From: JAPOQD01 sp964620555
GTDB lineage: Bacteria > Pseudomonadota > Gammaproteobacteria > Pseudomonadales > Halieaceae
DNA: 35,685 bases
Assembly: GCA_964620555.1 (NCBI GenBank)
Contig: CAZUGZ010000024.1
Coordinates: 1-35,685, forward strand
Direction: 5' to 3'
Shown here: one piece after another, positions 24,567 through 32,404 of the stretch
Numbering within the stretch: position 1 is the stretch's first letter
Layout: each line of letters begins with the position of its first letter
The notes under the pieces: model-generated
Told to the model about the DNA's origin: nothing
Database searches by the model: none
The model's input: only the letters and a program-made list of their open reading frames with translations
Translations under genes and position numbers: made by a program

Positions 24567-25397
24567 CTAGCGGTACCCTCTCGATTCCAGGTCCACCGCA
24601 AAATCGATGCCCTGGACCCGGACCACCGCGGTTTCCATGCGGCCGTCGCGGTACAGGTCCAGCCAGCGGTAGCCCGGGTTGGCGGTATCCACCTTGAAGT
24701 CGTCGTGGGCAGGGGCAAACTGGACGCACGTGGAAGGGGTGGACATCATCCGCACCTGGCCGCGGGTGTGGTCCAGGCTCTGGTGGACGTGGCCCCAGAG
24801 CACACCCCGCACCTGGGGGTGTCGATCGATCACCGCGAGAAACTGCTCCCGGTCGAGCACCATCTGCTCATCGATCCAGGCCGAACCCATGGGCAGGGGC
24901 TGGTGGTGCAGACACACCAGGCTGTGGAGGCCCCGCGCCGCGGATTCCTCCAGGCAGTGCTGCAGCCAGTCGATTTCCTCCGCTCCCAGTTCGCCGCCGG
25001 TTTCGCCGGCAATCCGCGAGTTGAGCAGCACCACCTGCCAGTTGCCGGCGTATACCACCCGCACCAGCGAGCCCCGCTCCCCCAGTACCTGTTCCAACTC
25101 CTCCAGCTCATCGTGATTGCCCGCCAGCCAGAAGGTTTCCCCGCCCAGTCGCTGCAGGTAGCGGCGTGCGCGATGGTAGGCCGCGGCGCCGCCGTGGTCC
25201 GCAATATCTCCGGTGGCCAGCACCAGGTCGCAGGGCCCGCGCTGCTCGCGGGCCAGTTCGATCACCTGCTGCAGACTGAAATCCGTGTCCAGGCCCAGCA
25301 GCGTGCTGCCCTCGCGCTCGCCCAGGTGCATATCGGTGATCTGCACCACCCGCAACGGCTCGGCCACCGCCTGCAGTTCGCGCACCGCCGGGTTCAC
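24567..25397 (-). CDS. cpdA: 3',5'-cyclic-AMP phosphodiesterase CpdA
   Basis: A 276-residue class III cyclic nucleotide phosphodiesterase of the metallophosphatase fold that hydrolyses cAMP. Metal-binding motifs appear in order: ITDMHLG, LATGDIADHG, LAGNHDE, CLHHQPLPMG and GVLWGHVHQ. The GTG at 25397 overlaps the yqiB stop by 4 bp and gives a length almost equal to E. coli CpdA; an ATG at 25463 in the same frame would overlap yqiB by 70 bp. No clear ribosome-binding site is present, consistent with coupling to yqiB. The yqiB-cpdA-parE order follows the E. coli tolC-linked cluster. Confidence 0.95.
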   Translation of the reverse strand: MNPAVRELQAVAEPLRVVQITDMHLGEREGSTLLGLDTDFSLQQVIELAREQRGPCDLVLATGDIADHGGAAAYHRARRYLQRLGGETFWLAGNHDELEELEQVLGERGSLVRVVYAGNWQVVLLNSRIAGETGGELGAEEIDWLQHCLEESAARGLHSLVCLHHQPLPMGSAWIDEQMVLDREQFLAVIDRHPQVRGVLWGHVHQSLDHTRGQVRMMSTPSTCVQFAPAHDDFKVDTANPGYRWLDLYRDGRMETAVVRVQGIDFAVDLESRGYR

Positions 25398-25846
25398 GTC
25401 GTGCAGCCGGGCAGCGCCAGGCCCTCCCCGCTGACGCCTTGGGCCAGACAGTGACTCAGCCATTGTGCGAGGAACAGGTTTTGCTGCATTTTTTCGTCGC
25501 GGGCATGCATCCTGGGGTTGGGGTAGCGGTAGCGCGGCGCCGGGTTGCGCTGGGTCAGAAAGCTGGTGACCTCCGCCATGCGCACATCGTGGTACACCCG
25601 CACCTCGAAGCGCGGCGCCGCCAGCCAGAAGCCGGGCGCCCCGTACTGCTGGATCTTGAGGGTGGTGGTATAGCGGCAGCGCTGCACCACATCCATGCGC
25701 ACCCGCTGGCCATCGGCCAGGCTGAATTCCCGGTAGTTGCTGGTCTCGTAGGTGGGTATCAGCCGCATCAGACGCAGGTAGTTGGCCTCGCAGGTCGCCT
25801 GCAGGGCCGACAGATCAACCGAGTATCGGGCTTGCTTCTGGTTCAA
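25394..25846 (-). CDS. yqiB: DUF1249 family protein YqiB
   Basis: A small cytosolic protein of unknown function in the DUF1249 family. Conserved blocks are LQATCEANYLRLMRLIP, RCRYTTTLKIQQ, FEVRVYHDVRMAEVTSF and NPRMHARDEKMQQNLFLAQWLSHCLAQG, matching E. coli YqiB in order. The TTG at 25846 is selected: GGGGAG lies 7 bases upstream and the 150-residue product starts close to the family norm. The open frame extends to another TTG at 25921 (175 residues) but that addition looks unrelated. It is first in the minus-strand run leading to cpdA and parE, with tolC divergent. NudF, which usually precedes it, is absent. Confidence 0.9.
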   Translation of the reverse strand: MNQKQARYSVDLSALQATCEANYLRLMRLIPTYETSNYREFSLADGQRVRMDVVQRCRYTTTLKIQQYGAPGFWLAAPRFEVRVYHDVRMAEVTSFLTQRNPAPRYRYPNPRMHARDEKMQQNLFLAQWLSHCLAQGVSGEGLALPGCTT

Positions 25847-25921
25847 GCTCAGGCTCCCCAGCAAGGTTTCCCGGCGCGCCCCGGTGGGCCGCCGACGGCT
25901 GCTACAGCCATTCAGACCCAA

Positions 25922-25949
25922 AGTGTAGCATCTACCATGGCGCTGGCAA
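25922..25949 (-). promoter_or_regulatory. Candidate sigma-70 promoter for yqiB-cpdA-parE
   Basis: On the minus strand TTGCCA (complement of 25944-25949) and TACACT (complement of 25922-25927) are separated by 16 bp. Transcription would begin near 25915, about 70 bases before the chosen yqiB start. It is the best paired promoter match in the window. Confidence 0.45.
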
Positions 25950-26045
25950 TCGCGGGCGGTTCAGAATCGTCAACGGCGGGGCCGCCGGCGCGCATCGGTC
26001 CCGTCACGCGCCGTGCGGGGGTTTCTATCGCGTCCGGTGACAGGA

Positions 26046-26051
26046 TATGAT
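26046..26051 (+). promoter_or_regulatory. Candidate -10 box (TATGAT) for tolC
   Basis: TATGAT lies 57 bp upstream of the tolC ATG, with only a weak TTTCTA-like -35 at 26023-26028. The rest of the 262-bp divergent gap shows no obvious operator. Confidence 0.25.
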
Positions 26052-26108
26052 AGCCACGGTCTCGTGGCACTCCGCCCGGTTCCCGTTTCCCCACCAAGGA
26101 ACTGCCAT

Positions 26109-27551
26109 ATGAAGTTTCGTGCACCTGCCCTGTCCGGATTGCTGTTGACCTTCGTCGCGGCCGCCGCCGGCGCCGACAAGCTCGGTGAAGTCTACGAATT
26201 GGCCCTCGTCAACGACGCCCAGCTCAAGTCCCTGAAAGCCCGCTACCTGGCGGACGCCGAAGCCCGCAACCTCAGCCGGGCCGCACTCCTGCCCCGGGTC
26301 GACGCCAACTACGATTACACCGACTCCAACACCGATACGGCGTCGAACAACCCGACCTTCGACCGGATGAACAACGAATTTATAATCCAACGGAGCGCCA
26401 CCACCACTGACGTGGACCGCCAGGGCTACCAGATATCCCTCAACCAGCCCCTCTTCGACCTGCCCGCCTGGTTCAGCTTCCAGGCCGGGGCGAGCACCAG
26501 CAAACAGGCCCAGGCCACCTTCGCCGCGGACCAGCAGGACCTGATCGAGCGCGTGGTGGGAACCTACTTCGGCGTGCTGCGCGCCCAGGACAGCCTGCAG
26601 TCGTCACTGGCCCGCGAACGCGCCTTCCAGCGCCACCTGGAGCAGACCCGGCAGCGCTTTGAAGTGGGCCTGACGGCGATCACCGACGTGCACGAAGCCC
26701 AGGCCGCCTACGACCTCTCCCAGGTCAATCGCATCACCGATGAAAACGACGTCAATGTGGCCCTGGAGCGGCTGTCGGTACTCACCGGCCAGTACCATGC
26801 CAACCTCTATCAGCTTGGCGAAGAGTTCGCGGTGCTCAAACCCGATCCGGAAACGCGCCGGGACTGGGTGGATTTTGCCCTGGAAAACAACTACCGGTTG
26901 CGTGCCGCCCGCCACGCCGAGCAGGCCGCGCGGCAATCCGCCAAAGCCAGCCGGGCACTGCACCTGCCCAGCGTGCGCGCGGTGCTGGCCTATTCGGATT
27001 ACGAGACCGAGGGCGACCTGCGGCGCGACCCGCCATCGATTTTTGACGTCGACCCGGGCAGCGACGAGGAACGGGAGAGCATCCAGTTGCGGGTGGATGT
27101 GCCGCTGTTCCACGGTGGCGCCATCAGCGCCGGCCGCCGTCGCGCCGCCCAGAACTACATTGCCGCCCTGGAGAGCCGCGTCAACCTGATGCGCAACATC
27201 GTCACCGACACCCGCTCCCTGCACATGACCGTGGTCAGCGATGTGGCGCGGGTGGCGGCGCGCCGGCAGAGCATCGTCTCCTCCCAGAGCGCGCTGGACG
27301 CCACCACCGCCGGCTACGAGGTCGGCACCCGCAATATCGTCGATGTGCTGGACGCCCAGAATACCCTGTATGCCGCCAAACGCGACTATGCCAATGCGCG
27401 CTACGACTACATTGCCAACCACCTGCGGCTGAAGAACCGGGCCGGCATACTCAGCCCGGAAGACGTGTATGAACTGGAGCGGCACCTGACGCCGCCACCG
27501 GCTCCCACCGCCAGCCGGCGCACCGGCACACCCTACCCGGGCTCCGAATAG
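26109..27551 (+). CDS. tolC: TolC family outer membrane channel protein
   Basis: A 480-residue outer-membrane efflux duct that partners with type I secretion and RND or MFS pumps. A signal peptide (about 1-21, LSGLLLTFVAAAAGA) precedes the OEP repeats. The first repeat begins LGEVYELALVNDAQLKSLKA and the second FALENNYRLRAARHAEQAA; each ends in a heptad-rich coiled coil. VPLFHGGAISAGRRRAAQNY and GTRNIVDVLDAQNTLYAAKRDY are typical of the TolC branch. AAGGA at 26096-26100 is a good ribosome-binding site for this ATG. No pump genes are adjacent, so it is likely a shared, general TolC. It is divergent from yqiB-cpdA-parE as in Enterobacteriaceae. Confidence 0.96.
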   Translation: MKFRAPALSGLLLTFVAAAAGADKLGEVYELALVNDAQLKSLKARYLADAEARNLSRAALLPRVDANYDYTDSNTDTASNNPTFDRMNNEFIIQRSATTTDVDRQGYQISLNQPLFDLPAWFSFQAGASTSKQAQATFAADQQDLIERVVGTYFGVLRAQDSLQSSLARERAFQRHLEQTRQRFEVGLTAITDVHEAQAAYDLSQVNRITDENDVNVALERLSVLTGQYHANLYQLGEEFAVLKPDPETRRDWVDFALENNYRLRAARHAEQAARQSAKASRALHLPSVRAVLAYSDYETEGDLRRDPPSIFDVDPGSDEERESIQLRVDVPLFHGGAISAGRRRAAQNYIAALESRVNLMRNIVTDTRSLHMTVVSDVARVAARRQSIVSSQSALDATTAGYEVGTRNIVDVLDAQNTLYAAKRDYANARYDYIANHLRLKNRAGILSPEDVYELERHLTPPPAPTASRRTGTPYPGSE

Positions 27552-27591
27552 TTCCGGGGCGCGGCTCCGGCCCGCCGCCAGCGGGGCAGCA

Positions 27592-28212
27592 GTGACCACC
27601 TTCACACCACCCCGCGACTGGCATCAGGTCAAGGGCTTTCTGGCCGACGCCGAGGCCGCCGCGCTGTATGGGGCCGCCCTCGACATCTGCGGCCGCGGGC
27701 CGGTGCTGGAAATCGGCAGCTACTGCGGCAAATCCAGCATCTGCCTGGGCCTGGCCTGCCGCCGGCAGAACAGCCTGTTGTTCGCCCTGGACCACCACCG
27801 GGGCTCGGAGGAACACCAGCCGGGAGAAGAGTTCCACGACCCCGACCTGTACGACCCCCAGCAGCAGCGGCACGATTCCCTCGGCGAATTTCGCCGCAAC
27901 CTGCACCGCGCCGGGCTGGAGGATTGGGTGGTGCCGATCGTGGCCAGTTCGGAACGCGCTGCGCGCTTCTGGACCATTGCCCTGTCCATGCTGTTCATCG
28001 ATGGCGGACACAGCCTGGACGCGGCCCTGACGGATTACCGCTGCTGGTCCGGGCACGTGCTGCGCGGCGGCATACTGGCGATACACGACGTCTTCCCGGA
28101 CCCCGCCCAGGGCGGTCAGGCGCCGTTCACCATCTACCGGCAGGCCCTGGAATCGGGCCGGTTTGAATTGATCGAACAGGTGGAGTCGCTGGCCCTGCTA
28201 CGCCGGCTGTAG
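27592..28212 (+). CDS. Class I SAM-dependent methyltransferase (Methyltransf_24 type)
   Basis: A 206-residue soluble protein with a Rossmann-like SAM fold. The glycine-rich motif is VLEIGSYCGKSSICLG, followed by FALDHHRGSEEH (acidic end of the second strand), MLFIDGGHSLDAALTDY and LRGGILAIHDVF. This pattern fits the Methyltransf_24 group, some of which modify sugars or small molecules. It begins with GTG 40 bp after tolC. Its last 15 bases overlap those of the toroid gene on the opposite strand. Proximity to a GT4 glycosyltransferase and the rhamnose genes suggests a glycan or lipid substrate, but this is inference. Confidence 0.8.
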   Translation: MTTFTPPRDWHQVKGFLADAEAAALYGAALDICGRGPVLEIGSYCGKSSICLGLACRRQNSLLFALDHHRGSEEHQPGEEFHDPDLYDPQQQRHDSLGEFRRNLHRAGLEDWVVPIVASSERAARFWTIALSMLFIDGGHSLDAALTDYRCWSGHVLRGGILAIHDVFPDPAQGGQAPFTIYRQALESGRFELIEQVESLALLRRL

Positions 28213-29271
28213 CCGCCGCCCATCGTCCCGGGCGTAGTCCAGCAACTGCACCTGCCGGAACAACCGGCAGGCCGGGCTGTACTCGCTCAGGGCATCGGCT
28301 GCCAGCAGGATGGCCGCCGCCGTCCAGGTGGGCTTCTCGTCCGGCCACAGCAGGTCCTCGGCCAGTTGGTAGCCGGTCCAGTAGGAACCGTCGTCGCTGC
28401 GCCAGCGGTGCAGCCAGCTATACAGTTCCACCGCCTGGGCGTGCTCCCCGGCAGCCAGCAGGGCGAGCACCAGTTCGCAGCTCTCCGCCACCGTCACCCA
28501 GGGCTGGTCCGCGACGCAGCGGCAACCCAGGCCGTCCTCGACGAATTCGTGCCAGCGCCCGGCCAGCCGCGCGCGCGCCTGCGCCGGCGGCAGAACCCCG
28601 GCCAGTACCGGGTAGAACCAGTCCATGGAATAGCGCGCCTTGCTTTCCCAGGTGCGGTCAAAGCGCTGCGGCAGGTAGCGCAGGGCCGTGCCCAGGTGGT
28701 TGCGCGCCACCAGCCACTGCGGACGTGGCCGCCCCAGGGTGACCGCGATATTGTGAGCGCATTCCAGGCTCTTGTAGATGGAACAGCAGCCGGTCAGCAG
28801 GGCGTCCTGGCGGGGCCGGCCGGCCGCGTCCACGGCCCAGTGAATGTCCCCGTGTTCGGTTTGCAGGGACAGCACGAAGCGCATCGCCCGCTCCAGTGCC
28901 GGCCACATCTCCCGCAGGAAATTCCGGTCCCCGGTAATCAGGTAGTGGTGCCAGACGCCGGTGGCGAAATAGGCCACAAAGTTGCTTTCCCGGCGCTCGC
29001 CGTTGTCCACTTCGGCCCCGCGGTAGCCCGCCCACCAACTGCCGTCCGCCAACTGGGTTCGCACCAGCCAGCGGTAGGCCTTGACCGCGGCGCCGCATTC
29101 GCCACCGACGCTCAGCCCCATGGCGGCCTCGACGTGGTCCCAGGGGTCGCTGTGCCCCCCCGCGAACCAGGGGATCTCCCCGTCGTCCCGCTGGGTGTCC
29201 AGCAGGAACTCCACCGTGGGCCGCAGAAAGTCGTGCGGGAACAGCCCGCGGCTGAGATACAGGCCGGACAT
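28198..29271 (-). CDS. Alpha/alpha-toroid protein (prenyltransferase/squalene-cyclase-like)
   Basis: A 357-residue protein built of helical repeats like those of terpenoid cyclase and prenyltransferase beta subunits. Repeat signatures are DTQRDDGEIPWF, RTQLADGSWWAGY and RWRSDDGSYWTGY, with intervening helices such as WDHVEAAMGLSVGG and KPTWTAAAILLAADAL. No DXDD or DXDDTA cyclase motif is seen, so it is not an obvious triterpene cyclase. The ATG at 29271 overlaps the upstream methyltransferase stop by one base (TGATG). A long upstream extension of the frame is rejected as a shadow. It belongs to a GT4-methyltransferase-toroid unit transcribed on the minus strand; function unknown. Confidence 0.8.
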   Translation of the reverse strand: MSGLYLSRGLFPHDFLRPTVEFLLDTQRDDGEIPWFAGGHSDPWDHVEAAMGLSVGGECGAAVKAYRWLVRTQLADGSWWAGYRGAEVDNGERRESNFVAYFATGVWHHYLITGDRNFLREMWPALERAMRFVLSLQTEHGDIHWAVDAAGRPRQDALLTGCCSIYKSLECAHNIAVTLGRPRPQWLVARNHLGTALRYLPQRFDRTWESKARYSMDWFYPVLAGVLPPAQARARLAGRWHEFVEDGLGCRCVADQPWVTVAESCELVLALLAAGEHAQAVELYSWLHRWRSDDGSYWTGYQLAEDLLWPDEKPTWTAAAILLAADALSEYSPACRLFRQVQLLDYARDDGRRLQPA

Positions 29272-29984
29272 CAGGCGGCCTCGCAGCGAAAGTACCTGAC
29301 CACGCTCTTGCCCAGCAGCGGGTTCAGCAGGCGCTCCAGGGTGCGGGTCAGCCAGGGCCGCGCCATCAGGTCCCAGACCAGCAGGCGATGGTACAGGCGC
29401 AGCAGCCGGCTCCGTTCCCGGCGGGACCACAACAGGCATTGCAGCCACCAGTAGGGGGAGTGCAGGGCGTGGGCCCAGTGGCGCCGGTAGCACCGAAAGC
29501 CCAGTTGCTCGATCTGCTCACACAACTCGGCATCCCGGAATATGCGCACGTGGCCACCCGGAACCCGGTGGTAGTCTTCGCTCAGAGCCCAGCACACCCG
29601 CTCCGGCCAGCGCCGCGGCACCGAGGTACACAACAGGCCACCGGGGCGCAGCACGCGGCGGATTTCGGCCAGCGCCGCCCGGTAGTCGGGGATGTGTTCC
29701 AGCACCTCGGAACAGATTACCCGGTCGAAGCTGTCGTCGGCGAAGGGCAGGCACAGGGCGGTGGCCGCGGCCAGGCTGAAACTTCGCTGGGGGTGCCACG
29801 GCTGTTCCCAGTCGCGGAATTTCTCGCTGGTGGCGAGCAACTCGTCGAAGTCGAGGTCCACGCCCACGGCGTGCACCGGCGCCTGGGCATAGGCAAAAAT
29901 CACGTGGCGTCCCTCGCCGCAGCCCAGGTCCAGCAAGCGGTCCCCGGGGCGCAACGGCAGGTGGCGGTAATCAACCGTTTGCAC
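29271..29984 (-). CDS. Class I SAM-dependent methyltransferase (Methyltransf_11 type)
   Basis: A 237-residue protein with the SAM-binding motif LLDLGCGEGRHVIFA, the acidic residue after GVDLD, FADDSFDRVICSEVLEHIPDY and IRRVLRPGGLLCTSVPRR. About 70 C-terminal residues are rich in Arg, Trp and Leu (YWWLQCLLWSRRERSRLLRLY), suggesting a peripheral membrane contact. It starts with GTG, overlapping the glycosyltransferase stop by 14 bp, and its stop touches the toroid start. The three genes are therefore one tightly coupled operon. The substrate is probably a glycolipid or polysaccharide intermediate, which is inference from neighbours. Confidence 0.85.
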   Translation of the reverse strand: MQTVDYRHLPLRPGDRLLDLGCGEGRHVIFAYAQAPVHAVGVDLDFDELLATSEKFRDWEQPWHPQRSFSLAAATALCLPFADDSFDRVICSEVLEHIPDYRAALAEIRRVLRPGGLLCTSVPRRWPERVCWALSEDYHRVPGGHVRIFRDAELCEQIEQLGFRCYRRHWAHALHSPYWWLQCLLWSRRERSRLLRLYHRLLVWDLMARPWLTRTLERLLNPLLGKSVVRYFRCEAA

Positions 29985-31290
29985 GGTCCAGCACCTGGTA
30001 ATAGTAGTCTGTCATGCGCCGGGCGGTCCGTTCCCAGGACAGATTTCGGTGGATGTGCCGCCGTCCCCGCGCCCCCAGTTCCCGGCGCCGCCGCGGGTCG
30101 TCCAGCAGCGCGCCGATCTCCCGCGCCAGGGCCGCCACGTCGTGCACCGGCACCAGCACCCCGGCGTCGCCCACCACTTCGGGCAGCGCGCCGCCGCGGG
30201 TCGCCACCACCGGCACCCCGCAGGCCATGGCCTCGGCGGCGGGCAACCCGAATCCCTCGTACACCGAGGGCACCACCGCCACGGTGGCCTCGGCGTAGTA
30301 CCGGACCAGTCGTTCGGTGCTGATCGCGCTCACGAACCGTACCCGCTGCGCCACCCCCAGCCGCCGCAGCAGCGTTTCGGTGCCGCCGCCGGACTGCGGT
30401 TTGCCGACCACCAGCAGTTCCAGCGCCGGGTAGCGGGGCAGCAGGCGGGCATAGGCGCGCAACAGGTACCGCAGGCCCTTGAGCGGCTGGTCCGCCGAGG
30501 CGGTGGCCATCAGCCGCAGCGGCCTGCGCTCCACCGTGGCCAGGGGCCGAAACTCCCCGCTGTCGATGCCGTTGGGTATCACCTGGATGCCGGCCGGCTG
30601 AATGCCGAAATCCCGGGCGATGTCCTGGCGCGAACACTCCGATACCGTGACGATGTTGTGCAGGCGGCGCACCACCCGCCGCTGCATCAGCAGGAAGGAG
30701 TGCCAGCGGTAGATCATCAGTTTCTGCCACCAGCGGGGAGCCGCCGCCACGGCGATGCGCAGGTCGTTGGTGATGGGATGGTGCAGGGTGGTTACCAGCG
30801 GCAGTCCCATCCGTTGCAGTTTGAGCATCCCGTAGCTGAGGCTCTGGTTGTCGTGTATCAGGTCGTACTGGTGGCGGTGGCGGCGCAGGTACCTGACCGC
30901 CCGGCGGCCGAAGGTCAGGGGTTCGGCAAAGCCCCCGCTCAGCTTGCTCAGCCACTCCACGATATTGCTCCAGGAGCGCAACTGACCGGGGCGCAGCGAC
31001 AGCAGGCCATTTTCGAACAGGTCCAGGCTCGGCAGTTCGATCAGGCGCACTCGCGGGTCGAGCTGGGGGTAGGGCGGGCCGGAGATCACGTCCACCCGGT
31101 GTCCCGCGTCCAGCAGCGCCCTGCTCAGGTACTTGATGTACACCCCCTGGCCGCCGCTGAAGGGATCGCTGCGATAGCCGAGCAGGGCGATGCGCAGGGG
31201 CCGCCGCGCGGTCTCGGGCCGGGCCTCGGTGACAATTGGCAGGGGCTCTGTCGCCCTGTGGATCAGAGGTTCCCTGGTCGGTGCGCTCAA
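29971..31290 (-). CDS. Glycosyltransferase family 4 protein
   Basis: A 439-residue GT-B retaining glycosyltransferase. The N-terminal domain starts after a roughly 30-residue variable segment with RIALLGYRSDPFSGGQGVYIKYLSRAL, typical of GT4. The C-terminal domain has IQVIPNGIDSGEF and the nucleotide-sugar EX7E motif within VYEGFGLPAAEAMACG, followed by GALPEVVGDAGVLV. The start is TTG at 31290, with GGGAG nine bases upstream. It is the first gene of the GT4-methyltransferase-toroid operon and divergent from rmlA across 196 bp. Donor and acceptor are unknown; dTDP-rhamnose made by the adjacent rml genes is a natural candidate. Confidence 0.9.
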   Translation of the reverse strand: MSAPTREPLIHRATEPLPIVTEARPETARRPLRIALLGYRSDPFSGGQGVYIKYLSRALLDAGHRVDVISGPPYPQLDPRVRLIELPSLDLFENGLLSLRPGQLRSWSNIVEWLSKLSGGFAEPLTFGRRAVRYLRRHRHQYDLIHDNQSLSYGMLKLQRMGLPLVTTLHHPITNDLRIAVAAAPRWWQKLMIYRWHSFLLMQRRVVRRLHNIVTVSECSRQDIARDFGIQPAGIQVIPNGIDSGEFRPLATVERRPLRLMATASADQPLKGLRYLLRAYARLLPRYPALELLVVGKPQSGGGTETLLRRLGVAQRVRFVSAISTERLVRYYAEATVAVVPSVYEGFGLPAAEAMACGVPVVATRGGALPEVVGDAGVLVPVHDVAALAREIGALLDDPRRRRELGARGRRHIHRNLSWERTARRMTDYYYQVLDRANG

Positions 31291-31450
31291 GACACGGTTC
31301 TCCCGCTGCGGTCACGCCGCCGGCGGCGGCTGGGTATGACCCCGACTGGCGGCAGAGAACGGCCAGCGCGAGCCCAAAAAGGCCAGCATGGTAATCAGTC
31401 CACTCCCGAAAATCCAGTGGCGGCCGGTTCGTAAGTGATTGTTCTTTCGG

Positions 31451-31456
31451 TACAAT
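31451..31456 (+). promoter_or_regulatory. Candidate -10 box (TACAAT) for rmlAC
   Basis: TACAAT lies 30 bp upstream of the preferred rmlA ATG, in the 196-bp divergent gap. TTCGTA at 31428-31433 is a weak -35 at 17-bp spacing. The rest of the gap, towards the glycosyltransferase, shows no clear motif. Confidence 0.35.
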
Positions 31457-31486
31457 GCGGCCTTCACACCGCACACTGACCGGCAC

Positions 31487-32404
31487 ATGTCGCAACAGGA
31501 ATCGGCCCCGCGCTACAAGGGCATCATTCTGGCGGGAGGGAACGGCTCCCGCCTGCACCCGGTGACCAGCACCGTCAGCAAGCAGTTGCTGCCGGTCTAC
31601 GACAAACCCATGATCTACTACCCGCTGACCACCCTGATGCTGGCGGGCATCCGCGAAATACTGATCATCACTACGCCGCGCGACCAGGCGGCGTTTACCG
31701 AACTGCTCGGCGACGGGCAGCGCTGGGGGCTCGATATCCAGTATGCCCGGCAACCCCGGCCCGAGGGCCTGGCTCAGGCCTTTCTCATCGGCGCCGGGTT
31801 CATCGGCGAGGGGCCGGTGTGCCTGATCCTGGGGGACAACATCTTCTACGGTGGCGGGCTGACCTCGAAACTCCAGCGCGCCTGCAGCCGCGCGCGCGGC
31901 GGCACCGTATTCGCCTATTACGTGCAGGATCCGGAGCTCTACGGGGTGGTGGATTTCGAAGCCGGCGGCCGCGCCATCCACATCGAGGAGAAGCCCGCCC
32001 GGCCGCGCTCCCACTACGCCATTACCGGGCTCTATTTCTACGACCGGGACGTGGTCAACATCGCCCGCGGCATCGAGCCCTCGGTGCGGGGGGAACTGGA
32101 GATCACCGACGTCAACCTGGCCTACCTGCGCCGCGGCGACCTCAATGTGGAAATGCTCAACCGCGGTACCGCCTGGCTGGACACCGGCACCCACGATTCC
32201 CTGCTCGACGCCGGCAATTTCATCCGCGTGGTGGAACAGCGGCAGGGTCTGAGAATCGCCTGCCCCGAGGAAATCGCCTATCGCAAGGGCTTCATCGACG
32301 CCGAGCAGCTACTGGCGCTGGCCGCGCCGCTGACCAACAGCAGTTACGGCCAATACCTCCAACGCCTGCCCCGGGAAACCGAGGTGATCGTGGATGAAGT
32401 TTGA
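31487..32404 (+). CDS. rfbA: Glucose-1-phosphate thymidylyltransferase RmlA
   Basis: A 305-residue enzyme that makes dTDP-glucose, the first step of dTDP-L-rhamnose synthesis. The nucleotidyltransferase motif is GIILAGGNGSRLHPVT (with Ser where Thr is more common). It is followed by KQLLPVYDKPMIYYPLTTLML, LILGDNIFYG, VVDFEAGGRAIHIEEKP and the C-terminal WLDTGTHDSLLDAG. ATG at 31487 is used; the upstream extension MFFRYNAAF lies over the promoter. The stop overlaps the rmlC start by 11 bp, so rmlA and rmlC form one operon. Confidence 0.97.
   Translation: MSQQESAPRYKGIILAGGNGSRLHPVTSTVSKQLLPVYDKPMIYYPLTTLMLAGIREILIITTPRDQAAFTELLGDGQRWGLDIQYARQPRPEGLAQAFLIGAGFIGEGPVCLILGDNIFYGGGLTSKLQRACSRARGGTVFAYYVQDPELYGVVDFEAGGRAIHIEEKPARPRSHYAITGLYFYDRDVVNIARGIEPSVRGELEITDVNLAYLRRGDLNVEMLNRGTAWLDTGTHDSLLDAGNFIRVVEQRQGLRIACPEEIAYRKGFIDAEQLLALAAPLTNSSYGQYLQRLPRETEVIVDEV

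Noticed and set aside
31520..31560. Ser instead of Thr in the RmlA nucleotide-binding motif (GGNGSRL)
   Set aside because: Conservative replacement that probably keeps function; the rest of the active-site blocks are intact.
29900..32194. A 764-residue minus-strand open frame over rmlA and the glycosyltransferase
   Set aside because: It covers the well-supported rmlA on the other strand and GT4 in another frame, with no coherent domain.
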